This document shows, piece after piece, positions 51,669-60,405 of a stretch of 64,000 nt of DNA. Source of the DNA: Pseudorhizobium pelagicum (lineage in GTDB: Bacteria; Pseudomonadota; Alphaproteobacteria; Rhizobiales; Rhizobiaceae); contig JOKI01000012.1 of assembly GCA_000722615.1 (NCBI GenBank), positions 1-64,000 of the forward strand. The letters are read 5' to 3'. The notes beneath the pieces were generated by a model that was not told the origin of the DNA, made no database searches, and saw only the letters and a list, made by a program, of their open reading frames with translations. The position numbers and the translations under genes were made by a program. The first letter of the stretch is position 1. Every line of letters starts with the position of its first letter.

Positions 51669-54493
51669 GACCTTTGCTTCGCCAGTGGATCAGGCTCGAA
51701 CAGCCGCGCAAAACAACAGCGCGGCTGCTGGCCGCTGCCGCACTGCTGTTGATGCCGTTTGCGCTGCCGGCTTCGAAGCTGGTTCAGCAGCTGGACGAGC
51801 AGCTGTTCGACCTTCGGGCAGAGCTCGCGCCCCGCAACGCCTCGGACAAGTTTGTCTTCGTCGCCATCGATAAGGAAAGCCTGGATCAGGTGGGGATCTG
51901 GCCCTGGCCCCGTTCCGTCCATGCAGCAGTCATCGATGCGCTGGTAGAAGGCGCCGCCGGCGACATCTTCCTGGACATCGATTTCAGCACGCCCTCTTCC
52001 CCGGAAGAAGACCGCCAACTCGCAGACGCGCTTGAGCGCGCCGGAGGCGTCATGCTTCCTGTCTTCGAACAGCATCAGCACGTGAGTGATGCTGCGGCGG
52101 TATCGGTGACCCGGCCGATCGATGATCTGGCAAAGAATGCCTGGCTGGTTGCTGCCAATGTCGCCCTGGATCCGAACGGCCTGTTCCGGAGCCTCGACAC
52201 CAGCGTCACGCTGGATGGCGATCCGCTCTCCTCTGCGGCGGTGGTCCTGTCCGGAGTGGCGGATCCGGGAGTGCCGGAACTGGCAGTCGACTTTTCCATA
52301 CGTCCCGAAACCGTCGCAGCCGTCTCTGTCGCCGATCTGCTGCAGGGCCGCGTGGAGCCGGGCTTCTTTGCCGGTCGGTCGGTCGTGGTGGGCGCCTATG
52401 CGACGGAACTGAAGGATCTGTTTCCTGTGCCGATCTATGGCATCCTGAGCGGTCCCATGCTCCACATCCTGGCGGCAGAGACCCTGGTGCAGGGAAGGGT
52501 GCCCGAGCGCCTTCCCGTCTGGCCGCTCGGTCTCGTTCTGGCGTTTGTGATCCTCGCGGGCTCCCCGAAGCTGCGCGAACAGCGCTTGGTTCCCGTCATA
52601 GCCAGCGCCGCTGCATTTGTGGTCTGCGTGGAAATCGGGGGCTACTTCCTGCAGAAGGAGTACTCGCTGCTCCTGCCTTCCGCGACGCTCCACCTCATGC
52701 TGATTGCGGCGCTGGTGGTCCTTCTCATGGAGAAGATCGGAGTCAGTGCCTGGCTCGCCGAGATTGCGAGTGCCGAGAAACGCAATAGCCGCCGGATCCT
52801 GAAGCGCGTGATCAGCGATAGCATCGATGCGGTGATCATCGTTGATGGCGACCGAAAGATCCTCGATCAGAGCCGGGCGGCGGCGACGTTCTTCGGGCCG
52901 CGTCACGAGTTGAAGCGAGGCGGGGATTTTCGTCTGATGGGGCCGCCGGAGATCACACAGGCCCTCGACCGCATCATCGAGGCCGGTAGTCAGGAGGAAA
53001 AGCTCCTTCCTGCTGCCCATGAGGAGGTCACGCTTGTCAGTGACGGACAGTTCCGCCATCTCGAGGCCTCTCTGACGCTCTCCCGGGTCGAAGACCTGAC
53101 GGCCCGGTACGCGTCGTCCAGATCCTTCGTCGCCTGCATCACGGTCCGCGATGTCACGGCCCGCAGGGTCTATGAGGACAAGCTTCGCAGACTGGCCCAG
53201 CTGGACGACCTCACGGGCGTCTTCAACAGGCGGGAACTCATCAACCGTGTCGATCAGAGCGTCAACGAAGGCATGACCATGGCGGTGGCCGCGGTGGACC
53301 TGCATCGCTTTGCGACAATCAACTCGACCTTCGGCCGTGCGACCGGCGACCAGCTTCTGCATGCCGTGGCGCGGCGTCTGATGGCCGGCGTCCGCGACAT
53401 CGGGCATGATCCCAACCACGCCTTCGTCGGGCGGCTGGGCGGCGACGTCTTCTGTGTTGCCCTGGCCCTGGCCTCAGACACGGATATCGCAGACCTGCCG
53501 CAGGCACTTCTGTCGCTGTTCGAGAAGAACTTCGACGCCCGCAGCGCGAAAATTCACGTCGACGTCCGGATAGGCGCCTCTCTTGCCAACGAGGGCCTCG
53601 ACAATGCGGCAAACTGGATTGACGCCGCCGAGCTCGCCCTCGACCAGGCAAAGAAGGTGGGCGGCTCCGGTTGGCATGTCTACGAACCCCTGGCGGCCAT
53701 CGCGCAGGCGCGCAGCATGCGTCTGGAGCAGGAAATGCGCTCTGCGCTGCGCGACAACCAGTTCTATCTCCTCTACCAGCCGCAGGTGGACCTCGACTCA
53801 GGCGAGATAACAGGCAGCGAGGCTCTGATTCGCTGGAAGCATCCGGAGCTTGGGCTGGTGTCGCCCCTCCAGTTCATCGAGGTCGCCGAGTCCAACGGCT
53901 TCATCTGCGACCTGGGTCGGTGGGTTCTGCTGGAAGCCTGTTCGGCAGCATCCAGGTGGCCCTCTCACCTCACCGTTTCAGTCAACGTATCCGCCGTCCA
54001 GTTTGCCAAGGGCGATCTCTGCGCGGATGTCCGCGAGGCGCTGGCCATCTCCGGACTGGAGCCACACAGGCTCCATATCGAGGTGACGGAATCAACCTTC
54101 CTTCTGGATCCGGAACGGCTTCTCGAAGAGATACAGGAACTCAAGTCGCTGGGGATAGCCGCGGCGCTGGATGACTTCGGCACCGGCTATTCCTCGCTCA
54201 GCTATATCGCGCGCTTCCCGTTCGACAAGATCAAGATCGACCAGTGCTTCGTGCGGGGCATCGTCTCGAGCCCGTCAAGCCAGGCCATCGTCCGCTCGGT
54301 GAAGTCACTGGCCGACGGTCTGGGCATGGCGGTGGTCTGCGAGGGCGTCGAGGAAGAGGCCGAATGGCGGCTGCTGCGCAATTTGGGCTGCCAGGAGGGG
54401 CAGGGGTATTATTTCGGCAAGCCGCAGACGGCGCAGGAGTTCGTGGCGCTGGCAGGCGGCCGGCAGTTCGCGACGCTCAAGGCAACAGCATGA
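51632..54493 (+). CDS. CHASE2-GGDEF-EAL signalling protein with degenerate cyclase motif
   Basis: 953 residues. An N-terminal membrane segment (about 28-46) precedes an extracytoplasmic CHASE2 sensor (FVFVAIDKESLDQVGIWPWPRS, DIFLDIDFSTPSSPEED), then three membrane segments (about 295-375), a PAS-like region (DSIDAVIIVDGDRKILDQS), GGDEF and EAL. The cyclase signature is GGDVF (residues 603-607) instead of GG(D/E)EF, so cyclic-di-GMP synthesis is probably lost. The EAL domain keeps its catalytic set: E730-A-L with IRW, VNVSAVQF, EVTEST, LDDFGTGYSSL, FDKIKIDQ, EGVEEEAE. Predicted to be a c-di-GMP phosphodiesterase. The start ATG 51632 overlaps the previous gene and lacks a strong ribosome site. 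Confidence 0.9.
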   Translation: MHGQPCREDRALRPLLRQWIRLEQPRKTTARLLAAAALLLMPFALPASKLVQQLDEQLFDLRAELAPRNASDKFVFVAIDKESLDQVGIWPWPRSVHAAVIDALVEGAAGDIFLDIDFSTPSSPEEDRQLADALERAGGVMLPVFEQHQHVSDAAAVSVTRPIDDLAKNAWLVAANVALDPNGLFRSLDTSVTLDGDPLSSAAVVLSGVADPGVPELAVDFSIRPETVAAVSVADLLQGRVEPGFFAGRSVVVGAYATELKDLFPVPIYGILSGPMLHILAAETLVQGRVPERLPVWPLGLVLAFVILAGSPKLREQRLVPVIASAAAFVVCVEIGGYFLQKEYSLLLPSATLHLMLIAALVVLLMEKIGVSAWLAEIASAEKRNSRRILKRVISDSIDAVIIVDGDRKILDQSRAAATFFGPRHELKRGGDFRLMGPPEITQALDRIIEAGSQEEKLLPAAHEEVTLVSDGQFRHLEASLTLSRVEDLTARYASSRSFVACITVRDVTARRVYEDKLRRLAQLDDLTGVFNRRELINRVDQSVNEGMTMAVAAVDLHRFATINSTFGRATGDQLLHAVARRLMAGVRDIGHDPNHAFVGRLGGDVFCVALALASDTDIADLPQALLSLFEKNFDARSAKIHVDVRIGASLANEGLDNAANWIDAAELALDQAKKVGGSGWHVYEPLAAIAQARSMRLEQEMRSALRDNQFYLLYQPQVDLDSGEITGSEALIRWKHPELGLVSPLQFIEVAESNGFICDLGRWVLLEACSAASRWPSHLTVSVNVSAVQFAKGDLCADVREALAISGLEPHRLHIEVTESTFLLDPERLLEEIQELKSLGIAAALDDFGTGYSSLSYIARFPFDKIKIDQCFVRGIVSSPSSQAIVRSVKSLADGLGMAVVCEGVEEEAEWRLLRNLGCQEGQGYYFGKPQTAQEFVALAGGRQFATLKATA

Positions 54494-54521
54494 TCCCGAC
54501 GGCCCGGGACAACGCAACCAA

Positions 54522-54746
54522 TCAGCGATGGCTGCAGCCGGTCCCGACCGTCTCGGCAGCGGACAGCACCTGATAGAAACGTGTGGCACGCTCCTCGCGA
54601 AGCCGAGAAATCTTCTGCTCAAGCTGCTCGCGGGCTGCCCGGCTCAGCATTTCGGCAAAGGCATTGGGCTCCATGCCGTCGGCCCGCAGCATCAGGGCGA
54701 TGAGAGGGTCGGAGACTGCTTCCGAGATTGAAAGATCGTGTTCCAT
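54522..54746 (-). CDS. Small acidic helical protein of unknown function
   Basis: 74 residues from ATG 54746, with GGAGG twelve bases upstream and AGGA closer. Mostly helical: LSISEAVSDPLIALMLRADG, then FAEMLSRAAREQLEQKISRLREERATRFYQVL. One Cys near the end (GTGCSHR). No membrane segment. It converges with the CHASE2 gene. I do not recognise a family; size and composition resemble small stress or oxygen-regulated proteins of rhizobia, but that is only suggestive. Confidence 0.6.
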   Translation of the reverse strand: MEHDLSISEAVSDPLIALMLRADGMEPNAFAEMLSRAAREQLEQKISRLREERATRFYQVLSAAETVGTGCSHR

Positions 54747-55095
54747 GTCCTGACCTCCATTTTCGCGCAGGGTACTCAGACATTGCGACAACAATATTTC
54801 CAGGCTGTGGCGTTGAGAAGAAGCAAGCGCTCCTTAGGATCCGTGTCACCGCCTGCCAGCCACGTCGGCGGCCGCAAACAACATCCTAAGGCATAGGAGC
54901 GACTTGCGCTATGTCAACTTGCTGCTGCGCCGCACCGCTATTGTCACGTTCGTCAGCGCACATCGTCGGATGAGGCGCCTGACTGCCGATGGGGCTGCCG
55001 TTCTGGTTTCCCGACCCATATCATGCTGATTGTCCCCGTCGCACGGTCTCTATCTGCGCCGACCACATTCCTAGAAACCAAAGGTTCGAGACGAA
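54747..55095. other. Gene-free stretch upstream of pfkB
   Basis: About 350 bases between the divergent small gene and pfkB. It holds the weak FNR/FixK-like box and a possible -10 listed separately. I see no repeat or gene in the rest. Confidence 0.5.
54904..54944 (+). promoter_or_regulatory. Weak FixK/FNR-like box and -10 upstream of pfkB
   Basis: TTGCG-CTAT-GTCAA (54904-54917) keeps the outer TTG and CAA of the TTGAT-N4-ATCAA anaerobox but not all inner bases. A TATTGT (54939-54944) follows at the spacing that puts the transcript start about 41 bases from the box centre, the class II geometry of FNR-type activators. Suggestive only. Confidence 0.35.
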
Positions 55096-56049
55096 ATGGC
55101 TTCCATCCTCTGCGTCGCTCTCAATCCCTCGATAGATCTCGCCAACGAAACAGATCGCGTCGTACCGACGAAGAAGGTGCGCATCCGCAACCAGCGTCAG
55201 AACATCGGCGGTGGCGGCGTCAACGTTGCCCGCGTCGTGGCGGAGCTGGGTAAGCGCCCGGATCTCCTGGTCATGTCTGGCGGCGCGACAGGGGAGGTCT
55301 TCCTGGATGCTGTCCGCCAGCTGCCGGTCAACCTGCACACGATCCCCATCGACGGCGCCATCCGCGTGGCCTTCATGGTCAAGGAAACGGAGACCGGGCA
55401 GGAGTATCGCTTCGTACCGGAGGGGCCGGTGGTCAGCCAGGAGGAGTACGGCGAGGCCCTGCGTTTCCTGGCGCAGACGACTGCGGACTACATCATCGTC
55501 AGTGGCAGCCTGCCCCGTGGTCTGCCGAAGGACGCCTATGGGGAGATGGCGCGCATCTGCGCCGCCAAGGACACCCGCTTCATCCTGGACGCCTCCGGCG
55601 AGGCGCTGGCGGAGGCGCTGAAGGTCGGCGGTCTCTTCATGATCAAGCCGAGCCTCGACGAACTGGAGGGCATCGTCGGGCGCAGCCTGGACGAGAATGG
55701 CGCGGTGGCCGCCGCCCAGGAACTGATCGGCCAAGGCTCGGTCAAATACGTCTGCATTTCCATGGCGCGGGAGGGAGCCTTGCTGGTCACCGACGAAGGC
55801 GCCATCAAGGTGCCCTCCTTTGCCGTGCCGGTCGGCTCGACGGTCGGTGCCGGCGACAGCTTCGTCGGCGGCATGGTCTGGGCGCTGACCAATGGCTATC
55901 CACTGGAAGACGCCTTCCGGCTGGGGGTGGCGGCCGGGGCCGCAACCGTGATGAGCCCCGGTACCGAACTGTGCCGGCGCGAGGACGTCTTCACGCTCTA
56001 CGAGCATGGGGATGCAGCCTTCCGCGACGGGGAACCGGTCGTACGCTGA
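55096..56049 (+). CDS. pfkB: PfkB-family sugar kinase (phosphofructokinase-2 / 1-phosphofructokinase type)
   Basis: 317 residues, ribokinase-like fold. N-terminal LCVALNPSIDLANE is typical of PfkB/FruK/LacC kinases; GGGGVNVARVVAELG is PfkB signature 1; VVSGSLPRGLP binds substrate; VGSTVGAGDSFVGGMVWAL is signature 2 with the catalytic Asp. It probably phosphorylates fructose-6-phosphate (or tagatose-/fructose-1-phosphate). No PTS or fruB gene is adjacent. It sits beside the FixL/FixK-like cluster and carries a weak FixK-type box; in mycobacteria a PfkB kinase is likewise part of the hypoxia (Dos) regulon. Confidence 0.9.
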   Translation: MASILCVALNPSIDLANETDRVVPTKKVRIRNQRQNIGGGGVNVARVVAELGKRPDLLVMSGGATGEVFLDAVRQLPVNLHTIPIDGAIRVAFMVKETETGQEYRFVPEGPVVSQEEYGEALRFLAQTTADYIIVSGSLPRGLPKDAYGEMARICAAKDTRFILDASGEALAEALKVGGLFMIKPSLDELEGIVGRSLDENGAVAAAQELIGQGSVKYVCISMAREGALLVTDEGAIKVPSFAVPVGSTVGAGDSFVGGMVWALTNGYPLEDAFRLGVAAGAATVMSPGTELCRREDVFTLYEHGDAAFRDGEPVVR

Positions 56050-56233
56050 CCTCGTGATGCCCGACTACGCTCCCTGAAACGGCACCGTCCAGACTGTGCG
56101 CGGTGGTCTCCTCTCCGCTTCGGCCAGGTCTGTACCGGCACCTTGGGTGCGGCCATGATATTCCGTTCTGATCGCTGACATCGCCGCCTGTCCTGCCGTG
56201 TGGCCGCACCGCACGTGTTGCGCAACGGCATCT

Positions 56234-56247
56234 TTGACCGGCATCAA
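56234..56247 (+). promoter_or_regulatory. FixK/FNR-type anaerobox upstream of the GNAT-like gene
   Basis: TTGAC-CGGC-ATCAA, one mismatch from TTGAT-N4-ATCAA. A possible -10 TAGCCT (56270-56275) is correctly placed for a start about 41 bases from the box centre. The gene at 56336 begins about 90 bases downstream of the box. Confidence 0.6.
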
Positions 56248-56335
56248 TGCGCAACGTTCTTGCGAGATTTAGCCTCCTTGAATTCACGGGCTCTACCTCC
56301 CAAGCAGGGGAAGCCTACACCATACGGAACTGTCC

Positions 56336-56764
56336 ATGGTTTTCCATTACGAGATCGAGAGTCTGAGCCATCGGGACGTGGTCCGGGCCTTTGCAGTCAT
56401 GCAGGTCGTCGTTCCGGCGCTTGATCTCAAGACGTGGAGGAGGCTGACAGCAACGGAGGCGCAGCGAAGACAGTGGGCGACCGCCAAGGATACGCGGGGC
56501 TACATACGCGGCATCTTCAGGATGACGCCCGTCAAGCACCCGCTTCTGGGAGACCTGCTCGATGTGCCGGTCTTTGCGTCTATCAGCCTGGTCGACGAGA
56601 GCGGCGTCAGTCGGGAGATCATCGCCTTCGCACGTCGCTGGGCAGAGAGAGAGGGCTGCCGGATGATCCATATATGGAGTTCCGCCCCTGCAAGCATCCA
56701 CGTCCTCGAACAGCCGCAGAGCGTGCCGGATGTGGGCTTCGGCATGATCTACAGCGTCGAATAG
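56336..56764 (+). CDS. GNAT-like hypothetical protein
   Basis: 142 residues from ATG 56336. Strand-helix pattern of a GNAT acetyltransferase: RAFAVMQVVVPALDLKTWRRL, GYIRGIFRMTPVKHPLLGDLLDVPVFASISLVD, EIIAFARRWAEREGCRMIHIWSS. The acetyl-CoA pyrophosphate loop (Q/RxxGxG/A) is not clear, so activity is uncertain. A FixK-type box lies upstream, and the oxygen-sensing gene cluster lies immediately downstream, converging with the OmpR-type regulator gene. I assume it belongs to the low-oxygen response. Confidence 0.6.
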   Translation: MVFHYEIESLSHRDVVRAFAVMQVVVPALDLKTWRRLTATEAQRRQWATAKDTRGYIRGIFRMTPVKHPLLGDLLDVPVFASISLVDESGVSREIIAFARRWAEREGCRMIHIWSSAPASIHVLEQPQSVPDVGFGMIYSVE

Positions 56765-56772
56765 GAAATGTC

Positions 56773-57510
56773 TCAGGTCCGCGAGACGGTCCCGGTGAAC
56801 ACATAGCCGACGCCCCGGACGGATTTGACCAGCTGCGGCCGTTTGGCATCCGCCTCGATCTTGCGCCGCAGCCGCACGATTTGCGCATCGACGGCCCGGT
56901 CGAACGCCTCCAGCTGGCGCCCGCGCGTCAGGTCCATCAGTTGTTCGCGGGTCAGGACTCGGCCCGCGTGCGTGACGAAGACGGCAAGCATGTCGAATTC
57001 GCCGGTGGTAAGTTCCACGGTCTGCCCGTCGGGGTCCTGCAGCACCCGCCTGGTGATATTGAGTGTCCAGCCGTCGAAACACACCGTCTGTTCCTGCTGT
57101 GGCTCGACCGGTGCGGACGACACAACACTTCGCCGCCTTAGGATCGATTTCAGCCGGGCATGCACCTCCCGCAGGTGAAACGGCTTGGCGATGTAGTCAT
57201 CGGCGCCGATCTCGAGGCCGACGATCCTGTCGACGACATCGTCGCGGCCCGTCAGCATCATGATCGGCACATCGGACTGCATCCGGATTTCCCGCGCCAG
57301 GTCCAGGCCGTCCTGCCCGCCGGGAAGCGAGAGGTCGAGAAGGATCGCGTCGAAATCCGTCTGCTTCATGCTCAGCCGCATGTCGCGTCCGTCGCCGGCG
57401 CAACTGACGCGATACCCTTCGTTCTCGAAGTATCGCGCCAACATGTTGCGTATGCGCAGATCGTCGTCGACAACGAGAAGATGGAGACTGTTGCTGGTAT
57501 CCGGGGTCAT
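56773..57510 (-). CDS. OmpR/PhoB-family response regulator, FxkR-like
   Basis: 245 residues. Receiver domain 10-125: acidic pair in LLVVDDDLRIRNML, phospho-Asp in DAILLDLSLPG, Thr in MLTGRDD and Lys in YIAKPFHLRE. DNA-binding winged helix 145-240: GQTVELTTGEFDMLAVFVTHAGRVLTREQL, DAQIVRLRRKIE, VKSVRGVGYVF. No classical kinase gene of its own is adjacent; it is divergent from the fixK-like and hybrid FixL-like genes. In Rhizobium etli this arrangement is the hFixL-FxkR-FixK pathway, where an OmpR-type regulator FxkR relays from hybrid FixL to fixK. The same role is inferred here from gene order and family. Confidence 0.88.
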   Translation of the reverse strand: MTPDTSNSLHLLVVDDDLRIRNMLARYFENEGYRVSCAGDGRDMRLSMKQTDFDAILLDLSLPGGQDGLDLAREIRMQSDVPIMMLTGRDDVVDRIVGLEIGADDYIAKPFHLREVHARLKSILRRRSVVSSAPVEPQQEQTVCFDGWTLNITRRVLQDPDGQTVELTTGEFDMLAVFVTHAGRVLTREQLMDLTRGRQLEAFDRAVDAQIVRLRRKIEADAKRPQLVKSVRGVGYVFTGTVSRT

Positions 57511-57529
57511 GAGCCTGTGGGATCTGGGG

Positions 57530-57587
57530 TGTTACGGAGTGTTACACGATTGCACCCATTATCACAGTCAAACCATTCGCGTGTTAC
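57530..57587 (+). promoter_or_regulatory. Direct repeats between the fxkR-like and fixK-like genes (candidate K-box)
   Basis: TGTTAC occurs at 57530-57535, 57540-57545 and 57582-57587. The first two are spaced exactly 10 bases apart, the layout bound by OmpR/PhoB-type regulators as head-to-tail dimers. They lie 85-100 bases before the fixK-like start. A conserved repeat upstream of fixK is the described FxkR target in R. etli; identity with it is inferred from memory. Confidence 0.55.
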
Positions 57588-57629
57588 GACCGCAGGGTCA
57601 ATTGCCACCATCAAGAAATGGAGGCTGAC

Positions 57630-58379
57630 ATGTTGATGGAAAGCACGACGAGATCCCGCCCGGCGATGGCGCCTTCGCAGGTGACGCCGCCGGCAAGCCT
57701 GCACTCCCTGTTTGCCAGGCAGCCGGTCGAGAATTTCGTTTCGGGCCAGATTCTGTTCTTTGAGGGTGACGAGGCGAAATCCATCTTCGAGGTTGTCGAG
57801 GGTACGCTGCGCATCGTACGGATACTGCCGGACGGACGGCGCGTCATCACCGGGTTCCTGCATGCCGGCGATCTCCTCGGTATCTCCTTCAAGAGCCATT
57901 ACATCTACACCGCCGAGGCCATCAACAACGTGACAATCCGTCGATTGTCGCGCAGGGCGTTCGAAACGGAGCTCGCCAATTCCGACGAAATCCGCCCCGC
58001 GGTCTTCCACCAGATGTCGGACGAGATGGCGGCGGCCCAGGACCAGATGGTGCTCCTGTCGACGAAGAACGCCGAAGAGCGCCTCTGCAGCTTCCTCCTG
58101 AAGGAGTTGCAGCGGGAAATGCGGGCCGGCGGATTGGCGCCCATCGTGAAGCTGCCGATGACGCGGCTCGACATCGCCGACTATCTCGGCCTGACGATCG
58201 AGACGGTCTCTCGGACGATGACCAAGCTCGCGAACAAGGGGGTCCTGACGCCTTCCGGGCGGCATGCCGTCGAAATTCTGCGTCGCGGCATGCTTGCACA
58301 ATTGGCCGGCGACGGCGATGAATGCGAAATTGAATGGCGGATGACAAACACCTCTCGCGAGGAATTCAGACGGCACTAG
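57630..58379 (+). CDS. fixK: FixK-like Crp/Fnr transcription factor
   Basis: 249 residues from ATG 57630, six bases after GGAGG; an ATG at 57618 is just before that ribosome site. Sensor beta-roll (FVSGQILFFEGDEAKSIFEVVEGTLRI), dimer helix, then HTH PMTRLDIADYLGLTIETVSRTMTKLANKGVL. The E-x2-S-R in the recognition helix is the FNR/FixK signature for TTGAT-N4-ATCAA sites. The N-terminal cysteine cluster of FNR/FnrN is missing, so it does not sense oxygen itself and depends on the adjacent kinase pathway. It probably activates the genes with such boxes nearby (hsp20, GNAT-like gene). Confidence 0.88.
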   Translation: MLMESTTRSRPAMAPSQVTPPASLHSLFARQPVENFVSGQILFFEGDEAKSIFEVVEGTLRIVRILPDGRRVITGFLHAGDLLGISFKSHYIYTAEAINNVTIRRLSRRAFETELANSDEIRPAVFHQMSDEMAAAQDQMVLLSTKNAEERLCSFLLKELQREMRAGGLAPIVKLPMTRLDIADYLGLTIETVSRTMTKLANKGVLTPSGRHAVEILRRGMLAQLAGDGDECEIEWRMTNTSREEFRRH

Positions 58380-58391
58380 CCTGGTAGACAC

Positions 58392-60326
58392 ATGGACATG
58401 ACGATGAATGAAGATGCCGCGCTCCAGAAGGCAGAGGCGAACGACCTGGACGCAGCACTTCGGCTCCTGAACCACGCAAACCTGATCGTCCACGCCTGGA
58501 ATGGTGTCGTGACGCACTGGACGGAGGGTTGCGAGGCTCTCTACGGCTGGCGCCGGGAAGAGGCCGTGGGCAAGATCCTGCACGAGCTTCTGCAGACAAA
58601 CTTTCCGCAATCCCGTGAAGAGGTGCGCGCTCAGGTGCTCGCCACCGGGATCTGGGAAGGCGAGGTCGTCCATCGTCACAAGCAAGGCCACTCGATCTTT
58701 GTGGCCACCCGCTGGGTCGCCGTGCAGACCGGCGACGACGAGCGACCGATGATCATCCAGATGAACAACGACGTGACGAACATGAAGGTGGCGGAGAACA
58801 ATCTGGCGGAACGGGAGGCGCATCTGCGCTCCATTCTCGACACCGTGCCCGATTCGATGATCGTCATCGACGAGGCCGGTCAGATCAGCTCCTTCAGCGC
58901 GGCCGCCGAACGCCTGTTCGGCTATGCTGCAGACGAGGTCCGGGGGCGCAACGTCAAGGTCCTGATGCCGTCGCCGGACCGCGACAGGCATGACGGCTAT
59001 CTGGAGCGCTATGTCGCCACCGGCGAGCGGCGCATCATCGGCTACGGCCGGGTTGTGACCGGGCAGCGCAAGGATGGCACCCTCTTTCCGATGGAACTCG
59101 CCGTCGGCGAAACCAGGGTGAACGGCAAGCGGATCTTCACCGGTTTCGTCCGCGACCTGACGAGCCGCCACAAGATCGAGGAGGAGCTGCGCCAGTCGCA
59201 GAAGATGGAAGCCATCGGCCAGTTGACCGGCGGCCTTGCCCACGACTTCAACAACCTGCTGACGGTGATCAGCGGCAATCTGGAAATGGTCGAGAGCAAG
59301 ATCTCCGACGAACGCCTGCTGACCATGCTGCGCGAAGCCCAGGACGCTGCCGACGACGGTGCCAAGCTGACGGGGCAACTGCTCGCTTTCGGGCGCAAGC
59401 AGCCTCTGAATCCGAAGATCGTCGATGTCGGCCAGCTGGTCTCCGGTTTCTCCGACCTGCTGCGGCGGACGGTGGGCGAAACGATCGAACTGCGCACCGT
59501 GATCACCGGGTCGGCCAATGAGGCGCTCGTCGACGCATCGCAGCTGCAGAACGCCATCCTGAACCTGACGCTGAATGCCCGCGATGCCATGCCGCGCGGA
59601 GGCCGGCTGTCGATCGAGATTGCGCGGGTGAAGCTGGATGTCGATTACGCCCAGATGTATCCGAATGTCCGCACCGGCGATTACGTGCTCGTCAGCGTCA
59701 CCGACAACGGCGAGGGCATGCCGCCGGAGGTCAAGCAGAGGGCGTTCGAGCCTTTCTACACCACCAAGGGCGTGGGATCGGGCACCGGTCTCGGCCTCAG
59801 CATGGTCTATGGCTTTGCCAAGCAATCCGGCGGCCAGATCCAGCTCTACAGCGAGGAGGGGCAGGGAACGAGCGTGCGGATCTTCCTGCCGGCCACCCAG
59901 CCGGCGGTCGATGCCGCCGCCGCTCCGGACGGAAAAGCGACTGCCCCGCAAACTCTCCCGGGTGGATCGGAGAAGATACTGGCCGTGGAGGACGATGCGC
60001 GCGTGCGCCGCATCGCCGTCTCCCGACTGACGGATCTTGGCTACGCCGTCGTCGAAGCCGAGAATGGGGTGCAGGCACTGGCGAAGCTGCGCGAGAACAA
60101 GGACATCGCGCTACTGTTCACCGACGTGGTGATGCCGGGCGGCATGACCGGCGACGAACTGGCGCAGATCGTCCGCGCCGAGCATCCGCACGTCAAGGTC
60201 CTGTTCACCTCCGGCTATGCCGAACCGGAAATCGCCGGTCGCGAACTGGCGGTGTCCGGCAGTTGGCTGAAAAAACCCTATACCGCCCGCGAACTCGCCC
60301 TTCGGCTGCGCGAGCTGCTCGATTAG
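58392..60326 (+). CDS. Hybrid FixL-like heme-PAS histidine kinase with receiver domain
   Basis: 644 residues, 12 bases after fixK. PAS 1 about 20-135; PAS 2 about 140-260 is FixL-like: [20 protein letters not shown] with His200 where FixL has its proximal heme ligand, Arg206, Ile215, and Arg220 (the oxygen-contacting arginine) in [11 protein letters not shown]. Then HisKA with His284 in [13 protein letters not shown], HATPase ([35 protein letters not shown]) and a receiver with Asp578 in [11 protein letters not shown]. The H-box differs from classical FixL (AHELNQPL). The heme-PAS plus C-terminal receiver is the hFixL layout of R. etli and R. leguminosarum. Deoxy-heme should switch the kinase on. 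No membrane segments. Confidence 0.88.
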   Translation: MDMTMNEDAALQKAEANDLDAALRLLNHANLIVHAWNGVVTHWTEGCEALYGWRREEAVGKILHELLQTNFPQSREEVRAQVLATGIWEGEVVHRHKQGHSIFVATRWVAVQTGDDERPMIIQMNNDVTNMKVAENNLAEREAHLRSILDTVPDSMIVIDEAGQISSFSAAAERLFGYAADEVRGRNVKVLMPSPDRDRHDGYLERYVATGERRIIGYGRVVTGQRKDGTLFPMELAVGETRVNGKRIFTGFVRDLTSRHKIEEELRQSQKMEAIGQLTGGLAHDFNNLLTVISGNLEMVESKISDERLLTMLREAQDAADDGAKLTGQLLAFGRKQPLNPKIVDVGQLVSGFSDLLRRTVGETIELRTVITGSANEALVDASQLQNAILNLTLNARDAMPRGGRLSIEIARVKLDVDYAQMYPNVRTGDYVLVSVTDNGEGMPPEVKQRAFEPFYTTKGVGSGTGLGLSMVYGFAKQSGGQIQLYSEEGQGTSVRIFLPATQPAVDAAAAPDGKATAPQTLPGGSEKILAVEDDARVRRIAVSRLTDLGYAVVEAENGVQALAKLRENKDIALLFTDVVMPGGMTGDELAQIVRAEHPHVKVLFTSGYAEPEIAGRELAVSGSWLKKPYTARELALRLRELLD

Positions 60327-60361
60327 GGATGTACCAACGGATCGGGCCTGGCCTTGAACGA

Positions 60362-60387
60362 AAAATGGCGCCACGGGGCGCCATTTT
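60362..60387. terminator. Bidirectional terminator between hybrid fixL and hsp20
   Basis: AAAATGGCGCC (60362-60372), loop ACGG, GGCGCCATTTT (60377-60387): perfect 11-base stem with A-tract on one side and T-tract on the other, so it can end transcripts from both convergent genes. Confidence 0.85.
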
Positions 60388-60405
60388 CAGTCTCTGTCGT
60401 TCGGG

